Source: GCA-2862585 sp965277895
GTDB taxonomy: Bacteria; Bacteroidota; Bacteroidia; Flavobacteriales; UBA7312
Assembly (NCBI GenBank): GCA_965277895.1
Contig: CBDIDR010000001.1
Location: 310,001 to 374,000, forward strand
Direction: 5' to 3'
DNA length: 64,000 nucleotides
Shown here: positions 14,207 through 23,044 of the stretch, one piece after another
Layout: each line of letters opens with the position of its first letter
Numbering within the stretch: position 1 is the stretch's first letter
Position numbers and translations under genes: made by a program
The notes under the pieces: model-generated
Seen by the model: the letters and a program-made list of their open reading frames with translations, nothing else
What the model was told of the DNA's origin: nothing
The model's database searches: none

Positions 14207-15367
14207 TTATTTGATTAATTCATTAGCTAACATTCGACTTTGCTCATTTGTCGACACAAAATCATCGTACGTAGGAGCGGCCACAAAAGTACTCTTTTCC
14301 ATACAATTCTCAATGACATCTGACATTTCTAAAAACCCAATTTTATCTTTTAAGAAGGCGCCAACAACAACTTCGTTGGCAGCGTTTAAAACACAAGCCA
14401 TATTTCCGCCTTTTGACATGGCTTTATAGGCTAAAGAGAGGTTTCTAAAGGTTTCAACATCAGGCTTTTCAAAAGTTAAACTGGGGTAGTCCATGAAATC
14501 GAAACGAGGGAAGTTTGATTTTATTCTTTGCGGGTAGCCAAGAGCATATTGAATAGGCAGCTTCATGTCTGGCAAGCCCATTTGTGCCTTCATAGAGCCG
14601 TCTTCAAATTGTACAATTGAGTGAATAATAGATTGTGGGTGAACAATAACATCAATTTGTTCTTCCTTTAAGCCAAACAGCCATTTTGCTTCAATGACTT
14701 CAAGCCCTTTATTCATTAAACTGGCAGAGTCAATGGTTATTTTTGCTCCCATTTCCCAGTTCGGATGCTTTAAGGCTTGTTGCTTACTTACACTAATGAG
14801 TTTATCTTTTTTCCATCCCCTAAAAGGACCGCCTGATGCGGTGAGGTATATTTTTTCAATAGGGTTATGAAACTCACCCACTAAACATTGAAAAATAGCA
14901 GAATGCTCAGAGTCCACCGGATAAATATTTACTCCATTTTCTTTGGCAAGAGCTGTTATTAAAGAGCCCGCAACAACTAAAGTTTCTTTGTTGGCTAAAG
15001 CAATATTCTTTTTAGCTTTTATAGCGCTTATGGTTGGTTTCAAGCCAGAATAACCCACTAATGCTGTAAGAACAACATCAATAGTGTCCATTTCAACAAC
15101 TTGAGATAAGGATTCTACACCGGCATAAACCTTTATGTCTGATGAGCCTAAAGCATCCTTAACCTCATCATATTTATTTTCATTGGCAATTACTACCGCA
15201 TTTGGCTTGTATTTTAAAGCCTGTTGGACGAGTAGCTCACTGTTGGAATTAGCAGTAAGAACTTCAACCTCAAACAAATCTTGGTTAGCCTCGATTACAT
15301 CTAGTGCTTGAGTTCCAATCGAGCCGGTAGAGCCTAAGATTGCAACATGTTTTTTTGTTTTATCCAT
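14207..15367 (-). CDS. dxr: 1-deoxy-D-xylulose 5-phosphate reductoisomerase
   Basis: A 386-residue cytosolic enzyme of the methylerythritol phosphate route to isoprenoids. It converts deoxyxylulose phosphate to methylerythritol phosphate with NADPH. Family landmarks are the N-terminal nucleotide-binding ILGSTGSIGTQALDV, the NKETLVVAG motif, the PVDSEHSAIFQ metal-binding motif with Asp and Glu ligands, the ASGGPFRGW catalytic loop and the NKGLEVIEAKWLFG segment. Length is typical. Its start overlaps the end of the GH3-family gene by eight bases and rseP begins one base after its stop, so the minus-strand genes from 17.7 to 12.9 kb look like one transcript. Confidence 0.97.
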   Translation of the reverse strand: MDKTKKHVAILGSTGSIGTQALDVIEANQDLFEVEVLTANSNSELLVQQALKYKPNAVVIANENKYDEVKDALGSSDIKVYAGVESLSQVVEMDTIDVVLTALVGYSGLKPTISAIKAKKNIALANKETLVVAGSLITALAKENGVNIYPVDSEHSAIFQCLVGEFHNPIEKIYLTASGGPFRGWKKDKLISVSKQQALKHPNWEMGAKITIDSASLMNKGLEVIEAKWLFGLKEEQIDVIVHPQSIIHSIVQFEDGSMKAQMGLPDMKLPIQYALGYPQRIKSNFPRFDFMDYPSLTFEKPDVETFRNLSLAYKAMSKGGNMACVLNAANEVVVGAFLKDKIGFLEMSDVIENCMEKSTFVAAPTYDDFVSTNEQSRMLANELIK

Positions 15368-16859
15368 TTTTAAAAGTGGTTAAGCCGTCTGCAAGTTTAC
15401 GATTATTTGACAAACGAGGGGGCTTGTTTTGACCACCCAATTTACCAATAGACTTCATATAGTTGTAAAATCCACCATCACTTACTTTGTTTATGAGTAA
15501 AGGCCTCAAGACATTACCGCGTATTAAGTCGTCATAGTAGCTGTTTTGTGAGCACATAAAACCATCAAGAGTTTTACGGAAACCCTCCATGTCTTTAGGC
15601 TCCGACTTAAACTCTATAAACCACTCATGATAAGGCAAGCCTTCTGCGGGATTTACTTGAGGGGCAACATGAAATTCATTTATTATTGTTTCTGGGAATA
15701 ACTCTAATGTTTGCTGAACAGCTTTTTCAACTTCTTTACCAATAACATGTTCGCCAAAAGCTGAGGTGAAGTGTTTGATGCGTCCACTAACGACAATTCT
15801 ATATGGTTTTAGTGACACAAACCGTATTGTATCACCAATATTATATCCCCAAAGTCCAGCGTTAGTATTTAAGATGACAACATAATCTTTTTCAAGCTCA
15901 ACATCTTTAAGAGTTATTCGTTTTCTATTGTCTTCAAAAAATTGACTTGCCTCGATAAATTCAAAAAAGATTCCGTGGTTAACACATAAAAGCAAACCCT
16001 CTTCTTTTTGACTATCTTGATAAGCGATAAACCCTTCAGAGGATGGGTATGTTTCAACACTCGGCAACTGTTTATCAACCAGCTCTAAGAATTTACTTTT
16101 GTAGGGTTCGAAATTAACGCCACCAAACACAAATAAAGAAAACTTAGGAAAGACTTCAGAAATAGTCTTTCCGGTTTTTTTGTGAATCCTTTCGAAATAC
16201 ATTTGAACCCAGGGTGGAATACCACTAATCAAACTCATAGGCTGTTCAATAGTCTCATCTACAATGGCATCTATTTTTTTCTCCCAATCGTCAATACAGT
16301 TGGTTTTAAAGGAAGGAAGGTTGTTGAGCTTCAAATACCAAGGCATGTGATGTGCTACAATTCCAGACAACCTTCCAGTTGGAATACCTTTGATATAATC
16401 TAAGTGCGGACTGCCCTGAATAAATATCGTTTTACCCTCTAAAAAGGAGGTGTCTTTAGTCTCGCTTATGTAGCTCAATAAAGCCTCTCTTGCCCCCTTT
16501 AAGTGATAAGGCATAGAAGACTTAGAAATAGGAATATATTTTGTCCCAGAGGTTGTCCCAGAGGTTTTTGTAAAATACAAGGGCCTACCTCTCCACAACA
16601 CGTCTTTTTCTCCCTCAAGTACCCTGTTTATATATGGTTTTAGCGCCTCGTAATCTCTTATTGGCACATTATTTTTAAAGTCTTCATAAGAGGTTATTTT
16701 TTTAAAAGAATGGTCGTTACCAAATCGAGTGTTTTTAGCGGAACTTAATAGCTCCCCAAGGATTTTTTCTTGATGATTTATGGGGTTTTCAACCCATTTC
16801 TTATTCCTTTTACGAACCCAATTTGCATAAGGAAGACTTAAAAAAGAAAGTAAACTCAT
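15360..16859 (-). CDS. GH3 auxin-responsive-promoter-family acyl-adenylate enzyme
   Basis: A 499-residue protein of the GH3 family, relatives of plant acyl-acid amido synthetases in the adenylate-forming superfamily. Visible features are the ATP-binding motif TSGTTSGTKYIPIS (about residues 95-110), a VETYPSSEGFIAYQ segment, and YNIGDTIRF, the motif that contacts AMP. The bacterial enzymes occur widely in Bacteroidota, but their natural substrates are unknown. There is no signal peptide, so it is presumably cytosolic. It overlaps dxr by eight bases and starts four bases after the stop of the M23 peptidase gene. This is a conserved-type neighbourhood rather than evidence for a shared pathway. 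Confidence 0.88.
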   Translation of the reverse strand: MSLLSFLSLPYANWVRKRNKKWVENPINHQEKILGELLSSAKNTRFGNDHSFKKITSYEDFKNNVPIRDYEALKPYINRVLEGEKDVLWRGRPLYFTKTSGTTSGTKYIPISKSSMPYHLKGAREALLSYISETKDTSFLEGKTIFIQGSPHLDYIKGIPTGRLSGIVAHHMPWYLKLNNLPSFKTNCIDDWEKKIDAIVDETIEQPMSLISGIPPWVQMYFERIHKKTGKTISEVFPKFSLFVFGGVNFEPYKSKFLELVDKQLPSVETYPSSEGFIAYQDSQKEEGLLLCVNHGIFFEFIEASQFFEDNRKRITLKDVELEKDYVVILNTNAGLWGYNIGDTIRFVSLKPYRIVVSGRIKHFTSAFGEHVIGKEVEKAVQQTLELFPETIINEFHVAPQVNPAEGLPYHEWFIEFKSEPKDMEGFRKTLDGFMCSQNSYYDDLIRGNVLRPLLINKVSDGGFYNYMKSIGKLGGQNKPPRLSNNRKLADGLTTFKNG

Positions 16860-16863
16860 AAAA

Positions 16864-17730
16864 TTAAAAAAGGATGTAGTTTTCAGGGTTTACCGCCTGA
16901 TTGTTGTGCCAAAGTTCAAAGTGAAGATGAGGACCGCTTGACCATTTACCCGAGTTTCCAATGATGGCTATTGACTCACCAACCTCAACACTTTCCCCTT
17001 GTTGTTTTAATAATGCTGAATTGTGTTTGTAAATAGAAATGAAATTATTAGCGTGCTGAATAGCAATGACGTTTCCGGTCTCAGAAGTCCAAGATGAAAA
17101 AACAACCATTCCGCTTAAAGTGCTTTTTATTAACTCATTTTCTTTAGAAACCACGTCAACTCCGTAGTGCTCTTCATCTGCGTTAAAAGATTGTGTTACT
17201 AAGCCGTCAACAGGTTTAAAAAACAAAAGCTTTTCTATTGATGAATTTTCCGAATTTTCTGAGCTAAAAAAGTTAAACCGGTCCTCAGACTCAATACGTT
17301 CTCTCAACATAGAGTCTTCATACACACGCTCTACCGCACCATCGTTCTGAACACTTGTTTTTTCTGGAAGGTAGAAATCAGTTGTGTCAACAGGCACACC
17401 CTCAATTATATTTCTAATATTTTGCAAGTAACGCTCCCTACTATCTAGTTTTATTTTCAAGGAATCTGAAAGCTGATTAAGATTTACCATTTGACGCCTA
17501 ATATTAGTACTGGTATATCCGGGAATATACTCTCGTAAGGGACTAAATGCGATAATCAGGGTTGTGCCACCAATTAGCAAGGTTAAAGAAACACATGTCA
17601 ATAGAAAAACATTTAACCTAGACATATTAAATGCTAAACGCTCCTCAAAAGTTTCACTGTTTAAAACAACGAAACGATATTTAAAACGCCACCTTTTCCA
17701 AAACGATTGTTTTTTATTTCCGTCTGACAT
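16864..17730 (-). CDS. Membrane-anchored M23-family murein endopeptidase
   Basis: A 288-residue protein with a basic cytoplasmic N-terminus, one membrane helix (about residues 39-63, VFLLTCVSLTLLIGG), a linker with coiled-coil character and a C-terminal LytM/M23 domain. The zinc site looks complete: HYGVDVV supplies the His-x-x-x-Asp ligands and the late HLHFELW motif supplies the second pair of His. Such enzymes cut peptide cross-links in peptidoglycan in the periplasm. It is the first gene of the minus-strand run and diverges from porW. This contrasts with the EnvC-like protein at 31.8 kb, whose corresponding site is degenerate. Confidence 0.9.
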   Translation of the reverse strand: MSDGNKKQSFWKRWRFKYRFVVLNSETFEERLAFNMSRLNVFLLTCVSLTLLIGGTTLIIAFSPLREYIPGYTSTNIRRQMVNLNQLSDSLKIKLDSRERYLQNIRNIIEGVPVDTTDFYLPEKTSVQNDGAVERVYEDSMLRERIESEDRFNFFSSENSENSSIEKLLFFKPVDGLVTQSFNADEEHYGVDVVSKENELIKSTLSGMVVFSSWTSETGNVIAIQHANNFISIYKHNSALLKQQGESVEVGESIAIIGNSGKWSSGPHLHFELWHNNQAVNPENYILF

Positions 17731-17796
17731 AATCGCTGCAAATATCCTAAAAATTTAACTTACACCACTTAAATACTATTATTCAGAAAATTAAAA

Positions 17797-17804
17797 TAAT
17801 TTTG
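17797..17804 (+). promoter_or_regulatory. Promoter -7 box of porW
   Basis: TAATTTTG, an exact TAnnTTTG box, 22 bases before the ATG at 17,827. It lies in the divergent gap between the M23 peptidase and porW. No -33 TTG is evident. Confidence 0.5.
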
Positions 17805-17826
17805 TCGATTGAAAGTTATTGCAATA

Positions 17827-20406
17827 ATGTATAACAAAGGTGTTAATTCTGGTCGTTTAGGTGTATTGGTGTTTTTACTTGTTCTTTTGGGCTCGTGCAA
17901 AACCACTAAAAACACCTTTCTCAATAGAAGTTTTCATAATACTACCACTAGATACAACTGGTATTTTAACGCTAATGAAAGTTATAAATCCGGGGTTAAA
18001 AAATTGCAAGACCAAAACAAAGACGACTTCAATCAGCTGCTAAGCGTATACCCATTGGGCACCAAAAAAGAAGCTCAAAGTATATCTCCACAGATGGATA
18101 AGGCATTAAAAAAGTGTGCCACAGCCATTAATAAGCACTCAATGTTAATCAAAGGAAAAGAACACAATCGATGGATTGACAATTCCTATCTGCTTATCGG
18201 AAAATCCTATTTCTATAAGCAAGAATATATAAAAGCGGTTGAAGCCTTTCGCTTAGTGAGTCGTCAATTTATTGGCGATATAACCTCTTACGAAGCCTTT
18301 ATTTGGTTGATTAACACCTATGTTGAAATGAATGATTTCAGCTCGGCAGATTTGGTTATTGAAAATGTTTTAATGGATGAGACTTTCCCCCATGACCTTA
18401 ACCAACAACTATCATTAGCTTTAGCCAATTACCATATTGCTATTGAAGACTATGACCTTGCTATTGAAGAGTTGAATGCTGCTGTTTCTTTAACAAAAAA
18501 GAAAAGAGAAAAGTCAAGATATTTATACATTTTAGCTCAATTGTACTCTATGCAAGACAATTTTGCTTTGGCAACCGACTATTTTACCAAAGTTATTCGC
18601 ACTAGCCCCGACTATGAAATGGTCTTTAACGCAAAAATAAATAGAGCGCGTTCCTTCGACACGTCCACAGGAGGTTCGGATGTCATTATTGCTGAGCTTC
18701 AAAAAATGCTTAAGGATGACAAAAACAAAGAGTTTTTAGATGTTATTTATTTTGGGTTGGCAGAGCTTAGCAATCGACAAAACAAAATCAACGAAGCCAT
18801 TCCACTTTACGAGCTGTCAGTTTCTACAAGCGTGAAAAATGATGCTCAAAAAGCCCTTTCTAGTGTAATCTTAGCAGATATTTATTATGACAAACAAAGC
18901 TACCGTCCTGCCCAAGCGTATTACGATACCGCTGTAGCTTTTATGAATTCACAAAACCAAAGGTTCAAAAACGCACAACAAAAACAACTTACACTGACCG
19001 AGCTTATTTCAAATCTTGATATCATAGAAAATCAAGATAGTCTGCAGCGTATCGCCCTTATGCCTGAAAAAGAGAGAACAGCCTTTATTGATGATTTAAT
19101 TAGAAAAATCGAAGAGGAGGAGCGTCTACAGAAAGAGATGGAAAACCAAAGACGCTCTGAAAATAATTTTTTCACAGATCGTACACAATCTCAAAATAAG
19201 TTTAACCTTAATCAAAACAGAGGCGGCGGATGGTATTTTGACAATCCAAATACATTAAGTTTTGGCTTTTCTGAATTCAAAAGAAAATGGGGAAAAAGAA
19301 AGTTAGAAGACAATTGGAGGCGCTCAAACAAGAAAACTCTTAGCGTAGAAGAGGCTCTAGCAGACACTATAGACGCAGATGTTTTTGACCCCAAAAACAG
19401 AGATTCATACATGAAAAACCTTCCACTTACCATAGACGCTATAAAAGCTTCAAACAATATGATTGTTGAGGCGTATTTTGACGCTGGAGTTATTTACAAA
19501 GAACAGCTTGAAGATGTCCCTCAAGCCATTAAAACCTTTGAAAGACTAAACGATAGATTTCCTTTTAGTGAAAACAGGGTGATGGTATTGTATTTTTTAC
19601 ACCGTTTACATGATGAAAAAGGCAATATTGATTTTGCTGACGACTATAAAGACAAGCTTATTAAAGAATTTCCAAATAGCGATTACGCAAAGCTAGTCAT
19701 GGACCCTTCGTATATGGAAGAATTATCGGAAGCAAACTCTAGCCTTCAGTCTCAATATGAACAAGCGTTTACACTATACAACCGCTCAAAATATAAAGAG
19801 TGTGCAGCAATTTGTAAACGAGTAAACACTAAGAACCCAAACAACCTACTCTATCCAAATTTTGATTTTTTGAACACTCAAGCAAATGCTTATAAGTCTA
19901 ATAAAAACACCTACATGGCGAATTTGGAACAAATCATCCAAAAGTATCCAAAACACAGTGTTGCAGAGTCTGCAAAACAAATTTTATCTTTACTCAAAAT
20001 GGAAGCTGATTCAGAAGAAGCCTCATCTTTTGGGGGAGACAGCCCATATGTTGTAAAGCCAGATGCGGCCCACTACTTCATTTTGCTTTTCAACGACTAC
20101 GACCTTGAGTTAAGTATTGCTAAATCTACACTTTCGGACTACCACTCAGAGTATTACAGACTAGCCCGATTAAACATCAGCAGTTTATTGTTTAAAGAAC
20201 ACACACATCTTATAACAATTAGAGAGTTTAGTAATCAGGCTAAAGCAATGGAATATTATCAAGCCTTTCAAAGCGGAGATGTTCGCGGGGTCTTTGGGAG
20301 TGATTATACCGCATTTGTTATAGCAGGACCTAATTTCCCCTATTTCTTCAAGAATAAAGATGTAGAGGGGTATAATAAAATGTTCAAGGAAAATTATAAA
20401 AATTAA
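17827..20406 (+). CDS. porW: T9SS TPR lipoprotein PorW/SprE
   Basis: An 859-residue lipoprotein. I start at the ATG at 17,827 because a TTG six codons earlier adds nothing. The signal peptide ends in a lipobox (LLGSC at about residues 22-26), followed by a KTTKNTFLNRSFHNTTTRYNWYFN segment. Multiple tetratricopeptide-type helical pairs cover about residues 100-400 and 520-720, and a smaller C-terminal domain ends in KENYKN. Length, lipobox position and the RSFHNTTTRYNWYFNANE opening fit PorW of Porphyromonas and SprE of Flavobacterium, a component needed for type IX secretion and gliding. It is an outer-membrane-attached periplasmic protein thought to link the trans-envelope core to the translocon. 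The assignment rests on recognition of this family, not on a search. Confidence 0.85.
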   Translation: MYNKGVNSGRLGVLVFLLVLLGSCKTTKNTFLNRSFHNTTTRYNWYFNANESYKSGVKKLQDQNKDDFNQLLSVYPLGTKKEAQSISPQMDKALKKCATAINKHSMLIKGKEHNRWIDNSYLLIGKSYFYKQEYIKAVEAFRLVSRQFIGDITSYEAFIWLINTYVEMNDFSSADLVIENVLMDETFPHDLNQQLSLALANYHIAIEDYDLAIEELNAAVSLTKKKREKSRYLYILAQLYSMQDNFALATDYFTKVIRTSPDYEMVFNAKINRARSFDTSTGGSDVIIAELQKMLKDDKNKEFLDVIYFGLAELSNRQNKINEAIPLYELSVSTSVKNDAQKALSSVILADIYYDKQSYRPAQAYYDTAVAFMNSQNQRFKNAQQKQLTLTELISNLDIIENQDSLQRIALMPEKERTAFIDDLIRKIEEEERLQKEMENQRRSENNFFTDRTQSQNKFNLNQNRGGGWYFDNPNTLSFGFSEFKRKWGKRKLEDNWRRSNKKTLSVEEALADTIDADVFDPKNRDSYMKNLPLTIDAIKASNNMIVEAYFDAGVIYKEQLEDVPQAIKTFERLNDRFPFSENRVMVLYFLHRLHDEKGNIDFADDYKDKLIKEFPNSDYAKLVMDPSYMEELSEANSSLQSQYEQAFTLYNRSKYKECAAICKRVNTKNPNNLLYPNFDFLNTQANAYKSNKNTYMANLEQIIQKYPKHSVAESAKQILSLLKMEADSEEASSFGGDSPYVVKPDAAHYFILLFNDYDLELSIAKSTLSDYHSEYYRLARLNISSLLFKEHTHLITIREFSNQAKAMEYYQAFQSGDVRGVFGSDYTAFVIAGPNFPYFFKNKDVEGYNKMFKENYKN

Positions 20407-20422
20407 TCCAGATTAGTTTTTA

Positions 20423-20430
20423 TATATTTG
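20423..20430 (+). promoter_or_regulatory. Promoter -7 box of the bactofilin gene
   Basis: TATATTTG, an exact TAnnTTTG match, in the 45-base gap after porW and 21 bases before the chosen bactofilin ATG. It suggests a separate promoter for the bactofilin and atpZ genes. Confidence 0.45.
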
Positions 20431-20451
20431 TTGGACCAAAAACAAATTCAA

Positions 20452-20871
20452 ATGTTTTCAAATAATAAAGACAAAACCATGGCAAAACAATTAGACAACA
20501 CAGGAGTAGTTAACTTAATCGGAGTTGGAACAACTATTGACGGAGAAGTAACATCTTCTGGCGACATTAGAGTTGACGGTAGATTATCAGGCTCAATTAA
20601 CACTAAAGGAAAGGTGGTTATAGGTTCAACAGGTATTGTAGAGGGCAATGTTAACGCATCAAATGCGGACATTTCTGGTGAGCTAAAAGGAGCTATCTCT
20701 GTTGCCGAATTGTTATCTCTTAAATCAACAGCTAAATTGGATGGTGATATTGTGACTAACAAATTAGCCATAGAGCCAGGAGCAGCCTTCACGGGTTCTT
20801 GTAGCATGGGTGCAGTTATAAAAGATATTAGCCATGCCGGAAAACAAGAAAAACAAGAGAAAACAGCCTAA
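20452..20871 (+). CDS. Bactofilin (polymerising cytoskeletal protein)
   Basis: A 139-residue protein from the ATG at 20,452 (MFSNNKDKTM). A second ATG nine codons later is possible, and the upstream TTG at 20,428 is less likely because it lies inside the promoter region. The core is the bactofilin DUF583 domain: short hydrophobic beta turns every six to eight residues (GEVTSSGDIRVDGRLSGSI, then GKVVIGSTGIVEGNV and so on), building a right-handed beta-helix. Bactofilins form nucleotide-free filaments near the membrane and help place envelope enzymes. The C-terminus is Lys/Gln-rich. The last 38 bases overlap the start of atpZ in another frame, so the two are translated from one message. Confidence 0.9.
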   Translation: MFSNNKDKTMAKQLDNTGVVNLIGVGTTIDGEVTSSGDIRVDGRLSGSINTKGKVVIGSTGIVEGNVNASNADISGELKGAISVAELLSLKSTAKLDGDIVTNKLAIEPGAAFTGSCSMGAVIKDISHAGKQEKQEKTA

Positions 20872-21070
20872 CCGACTACTTACTCTTACAATGGTTGCAA
20901 CCCAAATGGGTGTCACCATTTTTTTAGGAGCCTCACTCGGCAAATATTTAGACGAAAGGTATTCTACACCAAAGCCGTGGTTTACCATATCTCTAACCTT
21001 ATTTTCTTTATTGATTTCATTATATTCAGTACTCAAGCAGGTCAACAGATTAAACGATGACAAGCATTAA
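20834..21070 (+). CDS. atpZ: AtpZ/AtpI-family F0F1-ATPase-associated protein
   Basis: A 78-residue protein with a basic cytoplasmic N-terminus and two membrane helices (about residues 20-38 and 48-66) with the short loop KYLDERYSTPKPW between them. This is the layout of the AtpZ/AtpI family encoded at the head of atp operons. Family members help c-ring assembly and may take part in magnesium or calcium transport. It overlaps the bactofilin gene by 38 bases and the next membrane-protein gene by 14 bases. The position just ahead of atpB supports the call. There is no residue-level proof of function. Confidence 0.8.
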   Translation: MPENKKNKRKQPNRLLTLTMVATQMGVTIFLGASLGKYLDERYSTPKPWFTISLTLFSLLISLYSVLKQVNRLNDDKH

Positions 21071-21452
21071 GTTTATTCTCAACTTTAGTTGGAGGTTGGT
21101 GTTGGCGCTTGCTGTTACATTTACACTACAAGTTCTTTTATACCACCAATTGGGTTTTGATTTATATTTTGAAGCACTTCTGTTTTCAAACATCTTCAAT
21201 TTTTTCATGGCTTTGCTAGCTGTCATTTTGATATACAAGCTACGCTATACTCACACTCAAAGTTTAGGCTATATATTTTTGCTTTCTACCCTATTTAAGT
21301 TTCTAGGGTTTTACTTATTCCTTTCGCCGATATTGAATGAATTTTATTCAGAAGCTAATCGCGTCAGCGGTTTTATGTTGTTTTTCACCTCATATGTAAC
21401 GGCTTTAATAGTCGAAATTCGATGTTTAATAAAGCTTTTAAATGAGCTTTAA
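21057..21452 (+). CDS. Four-helix membrane protein of the atp operon (DUF6168-like)
   Basis: A 131-residue protein with four predicted membrane segments (about residues 10-28, 37-60, 68-88 and 100-122) and few charged residues. Small proteins of this type occupy the slot between atpZ and atpB in Flavobacteriia and are filed, as far as I recall, under DUF6168. That name is from memory and should be treated as tentative. Its ATG overlaps the end of atpZ by 14 bases. The position matches that of the AtpI assembly factor in other bacteria, so an accessory role in assembling the F0 sector is a reasonable inference. There are no catalytic motifs. Confidence 0.65.
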   Translation: MTSIKFILNFSWRLVLALAVTFTLQVLLYHQLGFDLYFEALLFSNIFNFFMALLAVILIYKLRYTHTQSLGYIFLLSTLFKFLGFYLFLSPILNEFYSEANRVSGFMLFFTSYVTALIVEIRCLIKLLNEL

Positions 21453-21526
21453 ACCTGAGAAATCACCCCTCAAAAAAAAGACGAAAATTATTTCCCAATT
21501 TTATTTTTAGAATAAACATTAATATT

Positions 21527-21534
21527 TAGTTTTG
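21527..21534 (+). promoter_or_regulatory. Promoter -7 box of the atpBEFHAG operon
   Basis: TAGTTTTG, an exact TAnnTTTG match, 34 bases before the atpB ATG in the 116-base gap after the four-helix protein. It implies that the ATP synthase structural genes have their own start of transcription. No -33 TTG is seen. Confidence 0.55.
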
Positions 21535-21568
21535 CAGCGAACTCTTTAACAGCAATTTGTTGCCCGCA

Positions 21569-22735
21569 ATGAGAAGAAAATTAAGTTTATTAGCCTTACT
21601 GGTTGCACTATTAATTGGAAGTGTAGCGTCTGCTCACGACAACCACTCTCATGAAGCAGGTCACTCTGAGGCTCACTCCAAAAAAGACACCCCTGAAAAA
21701 GTTAAAAGCTTTATTAAGCACCACTTAAAAGACGCCCATTATTTTGAGCTCTTTCACGGAGCTAAAATGCCCTTACCAATTATCATTTGGGATGAAGGGT
21801 TTAAGGTGTTTTCATCTGGTGACTTTAAGAAGGTAGAAGTTAAAGAAGTTCGTGCTGCCGATTCAACAATTACCTTTCAAAAACTTGGAATCAACGATAC
21901 TGTTGCTAAAGACGCCAAAGACTACCTGTATGAATCCCAAACCTCAGGATATTCTATTTTTCACGGCAAAATTATAGCGGCTAAGCATGCCGACATTCAA
22001 CTCAAGCTTAACAAAGAAGGCAAGAAAAAGTTAGTCAGTCATTCAGCATTACTTGATTTTTCTATCACAAAAACAGTCTTAATGACCTTTATAATTTGTG
22101 TGTTGCTATTCTTGGCATTTAGAGGCCTGTCAAGCTCATACAGAAAGGGACCAATCCCAAGTGGTTTTGGTAGATTACTAGAGCCTTTGGTTTTATTCAT
22201 TAGAGACGACATTGCTATTCCTAACATTGGAGAAAAGCACTACAAAAAATACATGAGTTATTTACTAACTGTATTCTTCTTTATATGGTTTGTTAACCTA
22301 GCGGGAATGACTCCTCTAGGAATCAACATAACAGGTAATATAGCCATAACGCTTTCATTAGCACTGATTACCTATCTGATTACACAATTTACAGCCAATA
22401 AAAACTATTGGGGACACATCTTTTGGATGCCAGGCGTTCCTGTTCCCATGAAGTTTGTTCTTATGCCAATAGAGCTTTTAGGAACTATTATTAAGCCTTT
22501 CTCACTTATGATTCGTTTGTATGCTAATATTACAGCGGGTCACGTGGTGTTGATGTCACTTATTGGCCTAGTATTTTTTGCTTCCAATCTATTTTCATTT
22601 GGAGCATTTTTTGGACTAACATTATTCTTAGGAGTAATTGAATTGCTTGTAGCGTTTCTGCAGGCTTATATATTTACGATGCTAACTGCTTTATATTTTG
22701 GAGCGGCAGTAGAAGAGCATCACGACGAACATTAA
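21569..22735 (+). CDS. atpB: ATP synthase F0 subunit a
   Basis: A 388-residue protein from the ATG at 21,569, which gives a clear signal peptide (MRRKLSLLALLVALLIGSVASA). A His-rich periplasmic stretch follows (DNHSHEAGHSEAHS). This long N-terminal extension is usual for atpB of Bacteroidota. Membrane helices fill the region from about residue 165 on. The essential Arg that opens the proton half-channels is visible in MIRLYANITAGH. Subunit a works against the c-ring to let protons through the membrane. First gene of the structural operon. Confidence 0.95.
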   Translation: MRRKLSLLALLVALLIGSVASAHDNHSHEAGHSEAHSKKDTPEKVKSFIKHHLKDAHYFELFHGAKMPLPIIIWDEGFKVFSSGDFKKVEVKEVRAADSTITFQKLGINDTVAKDAKDYLYESQTSGYSIFHGKIIAAKHADIQLKLNKEGKKKLVSHSALLDFSITKTVLMTFIICVLLFLAFRGLSSSYRKGPIPSGFGRLLEPLVLFIRDDIAIPNIGEKHYKKYMSYLLTVFFFIWFVNLAGMTPLGINITGNIAITLSLALITYLITQFTANKNYWGHIFWMPGVPVPMKFVLMPIELLGTIIKPFSLMIRLYANITAGHVVLMSLIGLVFFASNLFSFGAFFGLTLFLGVIELLVAFLQAYIFTMLTALYFGAAVEEHHDEH

Positions 22736-22771
22736 TGTATTAACTAATTATTAACTTTAAATCTTTTTATT

Positions 22772-22963
22772 ATGACTATTCCAAATATTGTAGGCGCAGG
22801 ATTAATTGTAATCGGAGCAGGTTTAGGTATTGGTAAAATCGGTGGCTCTGCCATGGATGCTATTGCTAGACAACCTGAAGCGACTTCAAAAATCCAAACA
22901 GCGATGATTATTGCTGCTGCACTTATTGAAGGTATTGGATTTGCTGCATTATTTGCTGCATAA
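22772..22963 (+). CDS. atpE: ATP synthase F0 subunit c
   Basis: A 63-residue hairpin of two membrane helices joined by the polar loop ARQPEA, which contacts the central stalk. The ion-carrying carboxylate is the Glu in ALIEGIGF on the second helix. It is followed by Gly rather than the Ser or Thr that marks sodium-binding c subunits, so proton coupling is expected. A strong hairpin 16 bases downstream separates it from atpF and may raise the relative yield of this multi-copy subunit. Confidence 0.96.
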   Translation: MTIPNIVGAGLIVIGAGLGIGKIGGSAMDAIARQPEATSKIQTAMIIAAALIEGIGFAALFAA

Positions 22964-22979
22964 TTCATATAAACAAATC

Positions 22980-23006
22980 AAAACTGTAAGGGTTGCTTAC
23001 AGTTTT
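22980..23006 (+). terminator. Intercistronic hairpin between atpE and atpF
   Basis: An 11-bp perfect inverted repeat (AAAACTGTAAG / CTTACAGTTTT) with loop GGTTG, followed by a weakly T-rich tail. It looks like a partial terminator or a transcript-stabilising hairpin, inside an operon whose following genes have no other visible promoter. Confidence 0.6.
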
Positions 23007-23044
23007 GATTTTTAGCATTTTAAAAAGAAAAATAAAGATATAAT

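Noticed and set aside
22772..22963. A sodium-dependent c subunit
   Set aside because: The residue after the ion-binding Glu is Gly (IEGIGF), not the Ser or Thr of sodium-type rings.
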